Virus record (IMG/VR): IMGVR_UViG_3300043313_001297
Coordinates: 1 to 26,941 of that record
Direction: 5' to 3' (one strand)
Length of the DNA stretch: 26,941 nt
From: a virus
Below are positions 12,546 through 20,916 of this stretch, in pieces. A model generated the notes under the pieces. The model saw only the letters and a list, made by a program, of their open reading frames with translations. It made no database searches and was not told where the DNA came from. The translations under genes were made by a program, and so were the position numbers. The first letter of the stretch is position 1. Each line of letters begins with the position of its first letter.

Positions 12546-12866
12546 ATGCCTGACACGACTGAGAAGCGACCCGAGACGACGCCGGCGACGCCCAACCCGC
12601 TGCTGACGCCCACGCCAGCAATGCAGCCGCCAACGACCGAGACGATCTATACCTACGACCCGAACGATCCGAACCGTCCACCCGAGACGGCAACGCCCCA
12701 GGATGCACCGGCGCCTGGAAGGCAACCCGGTCACCCGACCCCGTTCGCGCCGGGAGCGCCGGAGGCGCCAGAGGTGCCTCAGCAACCGGGCGTGGTCCAG
12801 CCGATTCGCAAGCCTGAGCCGGGGAAGGTGCCTGAGCCACCGCAGCCGCCAAAGAAAGCCAGTTAG
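12546..12866 (+). CDS. Proline-rich disordered protein after capsid
   Basis: This is a protein of 106 residues, about one third proline, with almost no hydrophobic core (TPATPNPLLTPTPAMQPPTT, PEAPEVPQQPG, KPEPGKVPEPPQPPKK). AAAGGGG precedes ATG 12546. The position right after the capsid, in the place of decoration or head-fibre genes, suggests a capsid accessory or a flexible linker protein. No family is recognised, and low complexity makes homology unreliable. Confidence 0.65.
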   Translation: MPDTTEKRPETTPATPNPLLTPTPAMQPPTTETIYTYDPNDPNRPPETATPQDAPAPGRQPGHPTPFAPGAPEAPEVPQQPGVVQPIRKPEPGKVPEPPQPPKKAS

Positions 12867-12880
12867 GAAGGACGCGCGCG

Positions 12881-13222
12881 ATGCTCAATTGGATCACCAT
12901 CTCAGACATCCGCCTTGCGCTCGATCAGGTGCCTGTGGGCGCTGAGGAAGATGCCAAGCTTCAGTGGGCCGGTGAAGCTGCTGAGGCGACCATCGCGCGC
13001 TTTTTGACAGGTGTGGTGATTGCCTTGCCCGCGCCTGCGGATTTAAAGCAGATCACCGTGGAGCTGACAAGCTCAATCTATCTGACTCGTGGAACCTCGT
13101 CGCTGCTTGAGACGGTTGGGGCTGAGGGCCAGGGCGGGTTTACTTATATTGGACAGCTTAATGATCGCCAGAAAAATGCCCTGCGGCAACTCAGGATTGA
13201 GGCCGGGGCGGTCGCCGTATGA
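12881..13222 (+). CDS. Head-tail connector (gp6-like DNA packaging/adaptor)
   Basis: This is a protein of 113 residues. The form is helix-rich at the N-terminus (TISDIRLALDQ, EEDAKLQWAGEAAEATIARF), then a LKQITVELTSSIYLTRGTSS helix, as in HK97 gp6-like adaptors that sit under the portal. GGAAGG lies before ATG 12881. It overlaps the next gene by ATGA. Position after capsid and before the gp10-like gene supports this. Confidence 0.78.
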   Translation: MLNWITISDIRLALDQVPVGAEEDAKLQWAGEAAEATIARFLTGVVIALPAPADLKQITVELTSSIYLTRGTSSLLETVGAEGQGGFTYIGQLNDRQKNALRQLRIEAGAVAV

Positions 13223-13647
13223 AGCTGTCGACTAACGCCGACAAGGTGGCAAAGCGCGTGCAGGCCTGGGCAAAGAACGTCACGCCAGAGCTTGCCCGCG
13301 CCACGCTCGAAGCGGCCACAGTGATCACCGCCAACAGCAAGCGAGAAGCGCCAGCGGCAACCGGACGGCTCAGGCGCTCCATCAGCTACGTCGCGGGCGG
13401 TGAGGCGCGCTACATCGTCAGCCCCAACGTGCCCTATGCCGTGCCGGTCCACGGTGGGAGCAGGCCGCATCAGATCCGCCCTGTCCGAGCAAAGGCGCTC
13501 TTCTGGCGGGGTGCGCTGCATCCGGTCCGAGTGGTCAACCATCCGGGCAGCAAGGGCAATCCGTTTATGACGCGTGGTCTGAAAGCCAGCCAGCCGACCA
13601 TCCGGCAGATTGTCGAGCGGTGCGGCCATCAGATTGTGACGAGATGA
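13219..13647 (+). CDS. HK97 gp10-like head-tail/neck protein
   Basis: This is a protein of 142 residues with the family signatures APAATGRLRRSISY, YIVSPNVPYAVPVHGG, KALFWRG and HPGSKGNPFMTRGLKAS. HK97-gp10-like proteins join head completion and tail components. It is basic and ATGA-coupled on both sides (13219, 13644). Length is normal for the family. Confidence 0.87.
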   Translation: MKLSTNADKVAKRVQAWAKNVTPELARATLEAATVITANSKREAPAATGRLRRSISYVAGGEARYIVSPNVPYAVPVHGGSRPHQIRPVRAKALFWRGALHPVRVVNHPGSKGNPFMTRGLKASQPTIRQIVERCGHQIVTR

Positions 13648-13865
13648 GAACCGAAGCCGAGATCAGGGCAAAGCTGGCCGAGGCGAAGCAAATCCTGCGG
13701 GAGATTCGGCGCGATTACCCGGATGAGCGTCGAGTGGTTGCGAGATGGGACGCCACGATTGACACCCTGAACTGGATGCTCGTCGAGGGGAAATACAAGA
13801 TGATGGAAACGAAGCGCCGACAGAAGGAAGAACGTGATGCTGTTCGCACAACGCGCGGCCTATGA
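13644..13865 (+). CDS. Small charged helical protein in the connector cluster
   Basis: This is a protein of 73 residues beginning MRTEAEIRAKLAEAKQILRE. The composition is almost all helix-forming and charged (EIRRDYPDERRVVARWD, METKRRQKEERD), with a possible coiled coil. It starts on ATGA with the gp10-like gene and overlaps the next start. Likely a small head-tail accessory; no named family recognised. Confidence 0.65.
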   Translation: MRTEAEIRAKLAEAKQILREIRRDYPDERRVVARWDATIDTLNWMLVEGKYKMMETKRRQKEERDAVRTTRGL

Positions 13866-14223
13866 CGCGCTGGCGGCACGCCTTGCGCTGCTCGACCTCG
13901 AGTTGCTGTTGGGCGTGCCAAAGGCCGTGCAGCGGTTGCCAGGTTCCTTCCTCGTCTCAGCGCAGATCACCGGACCACCACGCACCTTTGCGTTCGCCGG
14001 CCTGCGTCCGGTCCTGACGCTGGTGGTGGTAGCGAATCAGGACGTGAGCGCGGCTGAGCATCAGATTATCGACCTGGTGGACCTGGTGGCGAATGACCTC
14101 CACGGCGCGGACCTCGACAGCGTGTGCAAGTGCAGCGTTGAGGGTATCGCCTATGGCTGGCGGGATTACGGTGGCGTCGAGTACCGGATTGCCGACATTC
14201 AGTTGGTTTTAGCGAACGTATAA
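13837..14223 (+). CDS. Tail completion/terminator-type protein
   Basis: This is a protein of 128 residues. AAGGAAG (13824-13830) supports ATG 13837 (a GTG lies at 13834). It has a globular pattern with strands (FLVSAQITG, PVLTLVVVANQ) and helices (IIDLVDLVANDLH), ending YRIADIQLVLANV. Size and place between the gp10-like gene and the tail tube fit the tail terminator (gpU-like) class, which caps the tail and joins it to the head. The assignment rests mainly on gene order. Confidence 0.65.
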   Translation: MLFAQRAAYDALAARLALLDLELLLGVPKAVQRLPGSFLVSAQITGPPRTFAFAGLRPVLTLVVVANQDVSAAEHQIIDLVDLVANDLHGADLDSVCKCSVEGIAYGWRDYGGVEYRIADIQLVLANV

Positions 14224-14234
14224 GGGAGGGTTCT

Positions 14235-14669
14235 ATGCCTGCTGTTGAAAGTTTTTGCCCCGGCGGTTTTGATTTTTTTCTCAGTCCAGACGGCACAACC
14301 TGGACCAATCACCGTGCGACCGTGCGGCACGTCAACCCGGCAGAGCGGGCGCGCGAAGTGTTAACCTACATGACCTCGGATGGGGCGGTGGTCTGCGCTG
14401 GTCCCGCGCCGGAAACGGACGTTGAAATCGACAACCTGTATCAGGAAGTCGATACCGGCGCGTATGCCGTCCTGCGTGACGCGCACTACAGCGGCGACAT
14501 CATCCACGCGCGCTGGTCGCCGCAGGGTGCGACCAAAGAGTGGATTACCCACGATGCCAGGGTGACAACCTTCGATGAGCCCGACCTCGACAATGACGGC
14601 GATTCGGCGCTGTATTTCCTGGCAACGCTCTCAGCCGGCACGGTTGATTGGGCCGACATCACACCATGA
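14235..14669 (+). CDS. Major tail tube protein
   Basis: This is a protein of 144 residues. GGGAGG sits five bases before ATG 14235, one of the best ribosome sites here, as expected for an abundant protein. Strand-rich sequence (DFFLSPDGTTW, AVVCAGPAPETDVEIDN, ALYFLATLS) is consistent with tail tube folds. It immediately precedes the two chaperone frames and tape measure, the standard siphovirus order. It polymerises to form the tail. Confidence 0.75.
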   Translation: MPAVESFCPGGFDFFLSPDGTTWTNHRATVRHVNPAERAREVLTYMTSDGAVVCAGPAPETDVEIDNLYQEVDTGAYAVLRDAHYSGDIIHARWSPQGATKEWITHDARVTTFDEPDLDNDGDSALYFLATLSAGTVDWADITP

Positions 14670-14944
14670 CGAACGGCAACGGGGCAACCCTTGAGGCAGA
14701 GCCAGCGCCGCCCGTCAGCGTGGAGTTTGACCTGTCGAGCATGACCTACGGCGATATGCGGCGATTGCAAACGATGGACGCCAGCACACCAGCGGGCCAG
14801 GCTGTCCTTGACACCGTGCTTGAGAAGGCGGTGATTGGCGGCATTGACGCGATTCCGCTGCGTGAGCTGCGCGCCGTGGTCGTGGCGCTGATGGCGCATA
14901 TTGCCGAGGAAATGTCAGCAAAAAACGCACAGGCCGCGCCGTGA
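14666..14944 (+). CDS. Tail assembly chaperone (gpG-like)
   Basis: This is a protein of 92 residues, ATGA-coupled to the tail tube gene. It has acidic helices (VEFDLSSMTYGDMRRLQTM, LRAVVVALMAHIAEEMS). It is the short product of the chaperone pair that coats the tape measure during tail assembly. Near its end a slippery A AAA AAC in the right phase (14920-14926) allows a -1 shift into the 14941 frame to give a longer gpGT-like product. Confidence 0.8.
   Translation: MTNGNGATLEAEPAPPVSVEFDLSSMTYGDMRRLQTMDASTPAGQAVLDTVLEKAVIGGIDAIPLRELRAVVVALMAHIAEEMSAKNAQAAP
14920..14926 (+). other. Programmed -1 ribosomal frameshift site
   Basis: The heptamer A AAA AAC has its zero-frame codons as GCA AAA AAC, exactly the X XXY YYZ phase. 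After a one-base back-slip the reading is CGC ACA GGC CGC GCC GTG and on into the 14941-15144 frame without a stop. The fusion would end at 15144. This is the arrangement of lambda G/GT tail chaperones. Confidence 0.75.
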
Positions 14945-15144
14945 TCGATGGCCTACGGCGCGGCAGGATTGGATCACCGCACATGCTGTCACTGGAACTC
15001 TGCAGGGTTTACCACTGTACGCCGCTCGAGCTCGAGCGCCAGCCGCTCGACATCGTGCTGGCGCATCTGTCCTGCCTGGCGGCTGAGAGTGAGTTTCAGA
15101 AGGTCGAATCCGCACGCAACCGCATTCGTAGGAAACGCCGCTGA
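14941..15144 (+). CDS. Tail assembly chaperone, T part (mainly made as a frameshift fusion)
   Basis: This frame holds 67 residues from GTG 14941, which overlaps the previous stop (GTGA). It is probably mostly translated as a C-terminal extension through the -1 shift at 14920-14926; the frame is open back to that site. It is helical with LELCRVYHCTPLELERQPLD and a basic end (ARNRIRRKRR). It stands directly before tape measure, as T does in other siphoviruses. Confidence 0.75.
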   Translation: MIDGLRRGRIGSPHMLSLELCRVYHCTPLELERQPLDIVLAHLSCLAAESEFQKVESARNRIRRKRR

Positions 15145-16973
15145 TGCCAACGCAGGACGAAAATGTCCGGATCGTAATCTCAGCCAAGGACGAGGCCAGC
15201 AAAACGATGTCCGGCATCGGCAAGACGCTCTCGACGGCCATAGGGACGTTCGCGGGCGGGGCCGTGCTGAACGTTGCAACCGCAGGCTTTCAAAAGCTAT
15301 GGGGTGCGGTGCAGGACGGCATCGGCGATGCCAGGGACGCCGCGCAGGTGTTCGCGCAGACGCAGAGTGTGATTGAATCGACCGGAGGCGCAGCGGGCTT
15401 CACAGCAGACCAGATCGCAGAGATGGCCTCTGGCCTCAGCGCGGCATCGGGCAAAAGTTTGTTCGGCGATGACGACATTCAGCGCGGCCAGAACATGCTC
15501 CTGACGTTTACCAACATCACCGACCTCTTACCCGATACAACCCAGACCATGATCGATATGGCGCAGGCGTTAGGGACAGACGCCGGCGGCGCGGCTGTCC
15601 AGCTCGGCAAGGCCCTCAATGATCCGATTCAAGGCATCTCGGCATTATCCCGCGTCGGCGTCAGCTTCACCGACGAGCAAAAAGCGCAGATCAAAACTAT
15701 GCAAGAGGCCGGGGATATGGCCGGTGCGCAGGCGGTGATCCTGGCCGAGCTGAACAAAGAGTTCGGCGGGAGTGCGCTGGCGGCGGCTGAGGCCGATGGC
15801 GGCATGGCGCAGCTTAAGGACCGCATGGGCGAGATGGCTGAATCGGTCGGCGCTGCGGTCCTGCCTGCCTTGAATAGCGTGGTCGGTGGTCTGAATGACA
15901 TGATGACCGCGTTTGAGGAAGGCGGGCTGACGGGTCTGTGGGAGCTGGTGGGGCCGGCATTGGCCGAGTTCGCCGACAACGTGGTCACATGGATACAGGA
16001 ACAGGGTCCGGTCTGGGCGGGCAAGCTGCTCGATTGGGGGCAGGCGTTTGTCGCATGGATCGCGCCGATGATCCCGCCGCTGCTGTTGGAGCTGGCCGCG
16101 TTCCTGGGTCGCATGCTGGCGTGGGTCGTGGACAGTCTACCGGGCTGGGCCGCACAGCTCAAAGAGTTTGGGGCCAAAGCGATTGCGTGGGTACTGGATG
16201 CGCTGCCCGGCCTGGCCGCGAATCTCGGCACGTTCGCGGGCAAGCTGATTGCCTGGATTGTCTCGACCGTTGCCGATGTGGTGCCAAAGCTGGCGGTGAT
16301 GGCGGTCAAGTTCACGGCCTGGGTCATCACCGATGTCCTGCCGGCGCTACCCGGTGTGCTCAAGCAGATATTCGATGCGCTCGTGACGTTCATCCAGACG
16401 GCGACGGCTGAGGTCGTGCCACTGCTGGCCGAGCTGGGCCGGAAGTTCTATACCTGGATTACGACGGTTGTGATTCCCGCGCTGCCCGGTGCGATGCAGA
16501 CGATCAAAGAAACAATCATGGGCTGGATTTCCGGTGCGCTGTCGTGGGCCGGCTCCGCGCTGCTGGGCGTCGGCAAAGCGATTGTGCAATCACTCCTCGA
16601 CGGTATCAACAGCATGATTGGCAAAGCGCGGGCCGCGCTGCAGGAAGTCATCGACATTATCAAATCCATACCGGGCATACCCGGCACGCCGTCAAAGCCG
16701 TCGAGTGGATCATCCGGCTTTGGCGGGGCGCGCGCGCTCGGCGGTCCGGTGCTGTCCGGCATGAGCTACTTGGTTGGTGAGCAAGGGCCAGAGCTGTTCG
16801 TTCCGCGCTCGTCAGGATCGATTGTGCCAGGGGCAACCTACAGCATTACGGTTGATGCACGCGGGGCCAGCGACCCGGCAGCCGTCGAGCGCGCGGGCTA
16901 CCTCGGCGCAAAGCGCGCGATGCAGGAGACGGGCAACCTGTTGACTGAATTACGATCAGGCGGGCGCTTTTAA
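15144..16973 (+). CDS. Tape measure protein
   Basis: This is a protein of 609 residues. The start overlaps the previous stop (TGATG). The N-terminus (VRIVISAKDEASKTMSGIGK) is the common tape measure opening, followed by GFQKLWGAVQDGIGDARDAA helices. Residues about 270-460 show roughly 33-residue repeats with Trp and Pro at fixed places (AWIAPMIPPLLLELAAFLG, AWVVDSLPGWAAQLKEFG, AWVLDALPGLAANLGTF), hydrophobic and able to cross a membrane. The end has GISYLVGEQGPELFVPRSSG-like sequence (here MSYLVGEQGPELFVPRS), typical of this family. By the rule of about 0.15 nm per residue the tail would be near 90 nm. Confidence 0.92.
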   Translation: MPTQDENVRIVISAKDEASKTMSGIGKTLSTAIGTFAGGAVLNVATAGFQKLWGAVQDGIGDARDAAQVFAQTQSVIESTGGAAGFTADQIAEMASGLSAASGKSLFGDDDIQRGQNMLLTFTNITDLLPDTTQTMIDMAQALGTDAGGAAVQLGKALNDPIQGISALSRVGVSFTDEQKAQIKTMQEAGDMAGAQAVILAELNKEFGGSALAAAEADGGMAQLKDRMGEMAESVGAAVLPALNSVVGGLNDMMTAFEEGGLTGLWELVGPALAEFADNVVTWIQEQGPVWAGKLLDWGQAFVAWIAPMIPPLLLELAAFLGRMLAWVVDSLPGWAAQLKEFGAKAIAWVLDALPGLAANLGTFAGKLIAWIVSTVADVVPKLAVMAVKFTAWVITDVLPALPGVLKQIFDALVTFIQTATAEVVPLLAELGRKFYTWITTVVIPALPGAMQTIKETIMGWISGALSWAGSALLGVGKAIVQSLLDGINSMIGKARAALQEVIDIIKSIPGIPGTPSKPSSGSSGFGGARALGGPVLSGMSYLVGEQGPELFVPRSSGSIVPGATYSITVDARGASDPAAVERAGYLGAKRAMQETGNLLTELRSGGRF

Positions 16974-17843
16974 ATGTTTTTTTTAGATCAGTTTGCCACT
17001 GTTCCCTTACCGCTCATCGAGGCACGCCAGGACGTGAGTAGCGGTACATCGTTGTCAGCGTTCCGTCAGATGCAATCCGGCGGGGCGTACCGCGTGCTGG
17101 GGTCTGAGCGAGCCATGCGGCAGATGCAGACCATCACGGCGACGGGGGACTGGTACGTGGATGCTGCCGTGGATATGACCACGCTCGCACGGGCGCTGTA
17201 TGCCGAGCGGGGCAAGCTGGCAAAGCTCTACCGCAGAGCCTACGGCACGGCTGACCGGCAATGGTGCTGGGCTGAGCTGGTCAGGGTTGGGGGTGAGATC
17301 AGCCCGCCGACCGCGCGGCCTGGTCAGATGGTGCAACCCGTCACCCCTGAGTTCCAGATGGTCAGCCCGAGCTGGTACGGCACAAAGCATGGTCCGGCCT
17401 GGCTGTGGGCTGATGGCCAGACGTGGGGCAGCGTTGCCTGGAATCAAGCAGCAGGCGATACCTTCACCCTGCCTATCTCGCCGGGGCCAACCCATGCGGT
17501 GGTGAACGGCGGGAACACCGTTGTCGACAATGCAATTGTCAGGATCACGGCTGGCGCGGCTGCGCTGAACACCCTGAGCATCACCAGCTATGAAAACGGC
17601 CAGGTGCGGGCGCATCTGCTCTTTGACGCTCCGGTCCCAGCCGGGGCCACGCTGGTCATTGATTGCGGCGCGCGCAGTGTGATCCTCGGCGGCATCAGCC
17701 GCTATGCCGATTTCAGGGTTGCAGATGACCACAAGCTAGCGGGCTGGCTCAGACTGTATCCTGGAACAACCACACTGGCGGTCAGCTACACCACGACCAC
17801 GGCGGGGCAGATGATGCTCGAGTACAACGATGGGTTCGAGTAA
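16974..17843 (+). CDS. Distal tail protein (Dit-like)
   Basis: This is a protein of 289 residues. ATG follows the tape measure stop directly. The N-terminal half (SAFRQMQSGGAYRVLG, DWYVDAAVDMTTLARALYAERG) and the C-terminal jelly-roll-like strands (LLFDAPVPAGATLVIDCGAR, YPGTTTLAVSYTTTTA) fit distal tail proteins that join tube to baseplate. The NDGFE end and late hydrophobic strand pattern are also seen in that class. Assigned by position after tape measure and overall shape. Confidence 0.72.
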   Translation: MFFLDQFATVPLPLIEARQDVSSGTSLSAFRQMQSGGAYRVLGSERAMRQMQTITATGDWYVDAAVDMTTLARALYAERGKLAKLYRRAYGTADRQWCWAELVRVGGEISPPTARPGQMVQPVTPEFQMVSPSWYGTKHGPAWLWADGQTWGSVAWNQAAGDTFTLPISPGPTHAVVNGGNTVVDNAIVRITAGAAALNTLSITSYENGQVRAHLLFDAPVPAGATLVIDCGARSVILGGISRYADFRVADDHKLAGWLRLYPGTTTLAVSYTTTTAGQMMLEYNDGFE

Positions 17844-17852
17844 GAGGCACGA

Positions 17853-18320
17853 ATGAGCGCAACCAACCACACGGATCTTGCCTCCGATGGCATCGCCGCG
17901 ATTGCCGCGCATGTGACCGGGCCGGACGGGGAACTCGACGCCGCGATTGGCAACCGGGCATCGCTGAACACCACGAATAAGACCAGCCTGGTCGCCGCGA
18001 TCAATGAAGTGCTGGCGACCAGCGCGGAGGGGGCAGGCGTCAGGCCAGGGATCCTCATCGATTGGACCGCAGGCGAGAGCTACGAGATGACCGCGATCAC
18101 CTACCACGCCACCTACCACGCCACCATCGCCACGGCGACGGTGCGCTGGCCGGATGGGAGTGGCGGGGTGTTCACGACCACGGCGATTGATGCGACGTGG
18201 GAGGCAATCAACGCCTATACCATCACCCACGCGGCAAGCGGAAAAGTCGTGACGCAGGCGGCGGTGAGTCGAAACGCAAATGGCGACGTGACGGTGAAGC
18301 CGCCGCTTGTCGTGTCTTAA
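17853..18320 (+). CDS. Tail/baseplate accessory protein
   Basis: This is a protein of 155 residues. GAGG before ATG 17853 supports the start. It contains NTTNKTSLVAAINEVLATS, a motif often seen in tail fibre and collar proteins, and a short tandem TYHATYHAT coded by two 12-base copies (18098-18121). The C-terminal half is strand-rich. It may join the tail spike encoded next to the baseplate. Function not established. Confidence 0.6.
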   Translation: MSATNHTDLASDGIAAIAAHVTGPDGELDAAIGNRASLNTTNKTSLVAAINEVLATSAEGAGVRPGILIDWTAGESYEMTAITYHATYHATIATATVRWPDGSGGVFTTTAIDATWEAINAYTITHAASGKVVTQAAVSRNANGDVTVKPPLVVS

Positions 18321-18338
18321 CCTCAAGGAGCCAAGCCG

Positions 18339-20591
18339 TTGAGTATTTTAGAGCCACCCGGCGCACCGACCTCAGCCGCGCTTGCTGCTGAGACGGCCGC
18401 GCGCATCGCCGGCGATGCAGCACTGCAAACCTCACTCACCACGACGAATACAAACGTGACCGCAGAAGCGCAGGCCAGGGCCAGCGCCGATACGGTCGAG
18501 CAAGCAGCGAGAGTCAAGGCAGACACCGCCGAGGAGCAGGCCCGGATCATCGCTGATGCCGGACAGACGGCCACGATCAACGCGGGGCTGGTCCAGATGC
18601 ACGAAGAGATCGCGGCGGTGGAATCCATCGCGTCGGTGAACGGCGGCGCGCAGACCACGCGGCTGACACACCTGGCAGGCGCTGCGCAGATAAGTAGCGT
18701 CGGCTCGGACGGCACCACGCTGACGATCCTGACGAGCGGGGCGCATCAGATGGCCGATGGCGACCGGGTGAACATTGTCGGCACAACAAACTACAACGGC
18801 ACGTTTGGGCCGATAGATGTTATCTCCGCGAATGAGATGCGGATACCAACCAGCATTCTCGCCTCGGCCAGCGAAACCGTGGGCACCGTTCGCACTGCCG
18901 CGCTGCGCGTTGAAAGCACCGCTGACTTCCTTGTCGGCATGTGGATCGAAGTGGTCAACGATGTGGGAAGTATCCATATCAGCCCGATCACCGCGCTGGA
19001 TGCATCCACGATCCACATGCGCGATCCGATTCTGACCTCCTGGCTGACGGGCTTGCGGGCAAGCGCGACCAGTATGGTCTCCATCACCCTTCGTGAGATC
19101 ATGCTTGCGCGGAGCGGCATCCCGACCACGCTCGATGTGGCCTTGCCACGCACACTCGACATGATTGGCCTCGGCCATCGGGTCGAAGCCTACGGCGCGG
19201 TTGGTGATGGCGTGGTCGATGATACCGCCGCAATCCAGGCCTGTATCAACGCGGCCGGACCAAGCGATACGGTCATCTTTCGACCGGATCGCACCTACCG
19301 CACGACCGCGCCATTGGTCGCGACCCAGCCCGGTCAGACGCGGCAGGAAGGGCAAACGTGGATCATGTACGGCGCGACGATCCTGGTTGACCATCCCGGC
19401 GCGGGCATCGTCCTGGGAGAGAATCGGGCGGGCCAACGCCTTCGGCGCTGGCAGGGATTCGGCGGGCGCGTGACCCGGACCGGGGCGCAGAACTGGACGG
19501 ATGGACCGGGCGAGATTGGCGTGCTGATGTGGAATCCGAATTACTGTTCGTGGCAGAACTTTGTGATTGACGGCTTTTATACCGGCCTCAAGCTTGTCGC
19601 TGCGAACGCGAGTGGGGCATGCTATAACACCTTTCAGCCGCAGACACTCGAGCAGAACCGGACAGCGATCATGCTCTGGTGTGAGTCGGGCGGGTGGTGC
19701 TCGGAGAATACATTTTACGGCAACGGGTCCATGAGTTGTGCAGGCGTCGGCGCGACCCGCAACGCCGGCGGCGCGTTCTATATCGTGCTTGACCGTGACC
19801 GGACAGCAGGCGCGACCACGGTTGCCGCGCTCAATGGCAATAAGTTTTATGATATGTCGCTGGAATCAAACGGCGCGGTCGGGCAGGAAGCCTACACCGC
19901 GACGGCCATCTATGCCAATTGCAGCTATTGTATCTTTCAGGGATTACGGCTTGAATGGACGCAGCCAGGGCGCAAGCTGATCAAGCTCGGCGCGGATAGC
20001 GCGCAGCAGGGCGGGAATCAATTTACGCTGCCGAACAACGATATGCGCCTTGAGTATTTCGATGAAACAGAGTGTGGCACGGCGACGGGCCATTATTACT
20101 GGAACGGACGCCGCAACATGCATCTGGGCGGCGGCGACGGCGTGAGTCCCCTGCTTCGCCTCCGGGAAATAAGCAGCAATACGAACCAGGCGTTGATCGT
20201 CACGCGCCTTGATAACGTTGACCGCTTTACGCTCTCGTCAAACGGCGCTGCCGAGTTCAAGATGCCAATCAATGCCAGCGCGGTCGCGCAATCATTCGGC
20301 GGCAGTGTCATCGCGTCGACCGGCAACGTCACCGCAAGCGCCGGTGGCGTGGTTGCCTCAACCCAACTGTATGTCGGGGCTGGAAACGTGGTGATCGCCG
20401 ACGTCACCAAGTCCGTGCAGGTTGGATCGTTCGCGGTCGTCGGCCAGCGCAAGACCGGCTGGGTATCGCAGCCGACCGGGACGCTCGACCGGACCACATT
20501 TGTCTCCGATACGGTGACGCATCTGGAGCTTGCAAAACGGGTCGCGGCATTGCTCACAGACCTTCGCGCACACGGGTTGATTGGAACATAG
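18339..20591 (+). CDS. Tail spike/fibre with pectate-lyase-type beta-helix
   Basis: This is a protein of 750 residues from TTG 18339, with AAGGAG placed about ten bases before. Residues 10-90 are a coiled coil (AETAARIAGDAALQTSL, ADTAEEQARIIADAGQTA). The motif VEAYGAVGDGVVDDTAAIQA near residue 285 marks the start of a pectate-lyase/tail-spike beta-helix. The part after residue 600 has repeating strands and ends LAKRVAALLTDLRAHGLIG, a helix that may aid trimerisation. It probably recognises or digests host surface polysaccharide and so sets host range. Confidence 0.85.
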   Translation: MSILEPPGAPTSAALAAETAARIAGDAALQTSLTTTNTNVTAEAQARASADTVEQAARVKADTAEEQARIIADAGQTATINAGLVQMHEEIAAVESIASVNGGAQTTRLTHLAGAAQISSVGSDGTTLTILTSGAHQMADGDRVNIVGTTNYNGTFGPIDVISANEMRIPTSILASASETVGTVRTAALRVESTADFLVGMWIEVVNDVGSIHISPITALDASTIHMRDPILTSWLTGLRASATSMVSITLREIMLARSGIPTTLDVALPRTLDMIGLGHRVEAYGAVGDGVVDDTAAIQACINAAGPSDTVIFRPDRTYRTTAPLVATQPGQTRQEGQTWIMYGATILVDHPGAGIVLGENRAGQRLRRWQGFGGRVTRTGAQNWTDGPGEIGVLMWNPNYCSWQNFVIDGFYTGLKLVAANASGACYNTFQPQTLEQNRTAIMLWCESGGWCSENTFYGNGSMSCAGVGATRNAGGAFYIVLDRDRTAGATTVAALNGNKFYDMSLESNGAVGQEAYTATAIYANCSYCIFQGLRLEWTQPGRKLIKLGADSAQQGGNQFTLPNNDMRLEYFDETECGTATGHYYWNGRRNMHLGGGDGVSPLLRLREISSNTNQALIVTRLDNVDRFTLSSNGAAEFKMPINASAVAQSFGGSVIASTGNVTASAGGVVASTQLYVGAGNVVIADVTKSVQVGSFAVVGQRKTGWVSQPTGTLDRTTFVSDTVTHLELAKRVAALLTDLRAHGLIGT

Positions 20592-20601
20592 AGGAGTCAC
20601 C

Positions 20602-20901
20602 ATGTCACGCATCGGCACACACCAGAACGTCACGATCCGGTACGAGATCACCAAAGTCGTGTTTATCCGGGAGGAAGCCGACGATCCGGTCGGCTATATC
20701 GAAGTCAGGCGCACCCTGATAGAGCCGGACGGCGCGGAGACGCCGCTGGGACCAGTGACGCACTATGTACGAGCGGCTGAGGTCACGCTGGACCTTGCGA
20801 CCGTCACAACAGGCGGCACGCTGTACGATGAGGTGCGGGCCGTGCTGTATGCGCGGCTCGTGGCCGATGGCATTGTGCCAGCAGACGCGACGGACGAGTA
20901 G
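20602..20901 (+). CDS. Small tail-associated protein
   Basis: This is a protein of 99 residues. GAGGAG lies seven bases before ATG 20602. It is strand-rich (VTIRYEITKVVFIREEAD, VGYIEVRRTLIEPDG, THYVRAAEVTLDLATVT) with no motif I recognise. It lies between the tail spike and a baseplate protein, so a tail chaperone for the spike or a small baseplate part is likely. Confidence 0.65.
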   Translation: MSRIGTHQNVTIRYEITKVVFIREEADDPVGYIEVRRTLIEPDGAETPLGPVTHYVRAAEVTLDLATVTTGGTLYDEVRAVLYARLVADGIVPADATDE

Positions 20902-20916
20902 CACGAAGGGGCGGGC

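Noticed and set aside
18098-18121. 12-base tandem repeat with CTACCACG as a link to the CRISPR repeats
   Set aside because: It is an in-frame duplication inside a tail gene; the shared 8 bases are likely chance.
18432-19436. Long minus-strand frame opposite the tail spike (334 codons)
   Set aside because: A shadow of the spike reading frame in a GC-rich gene; composition not protein-like.
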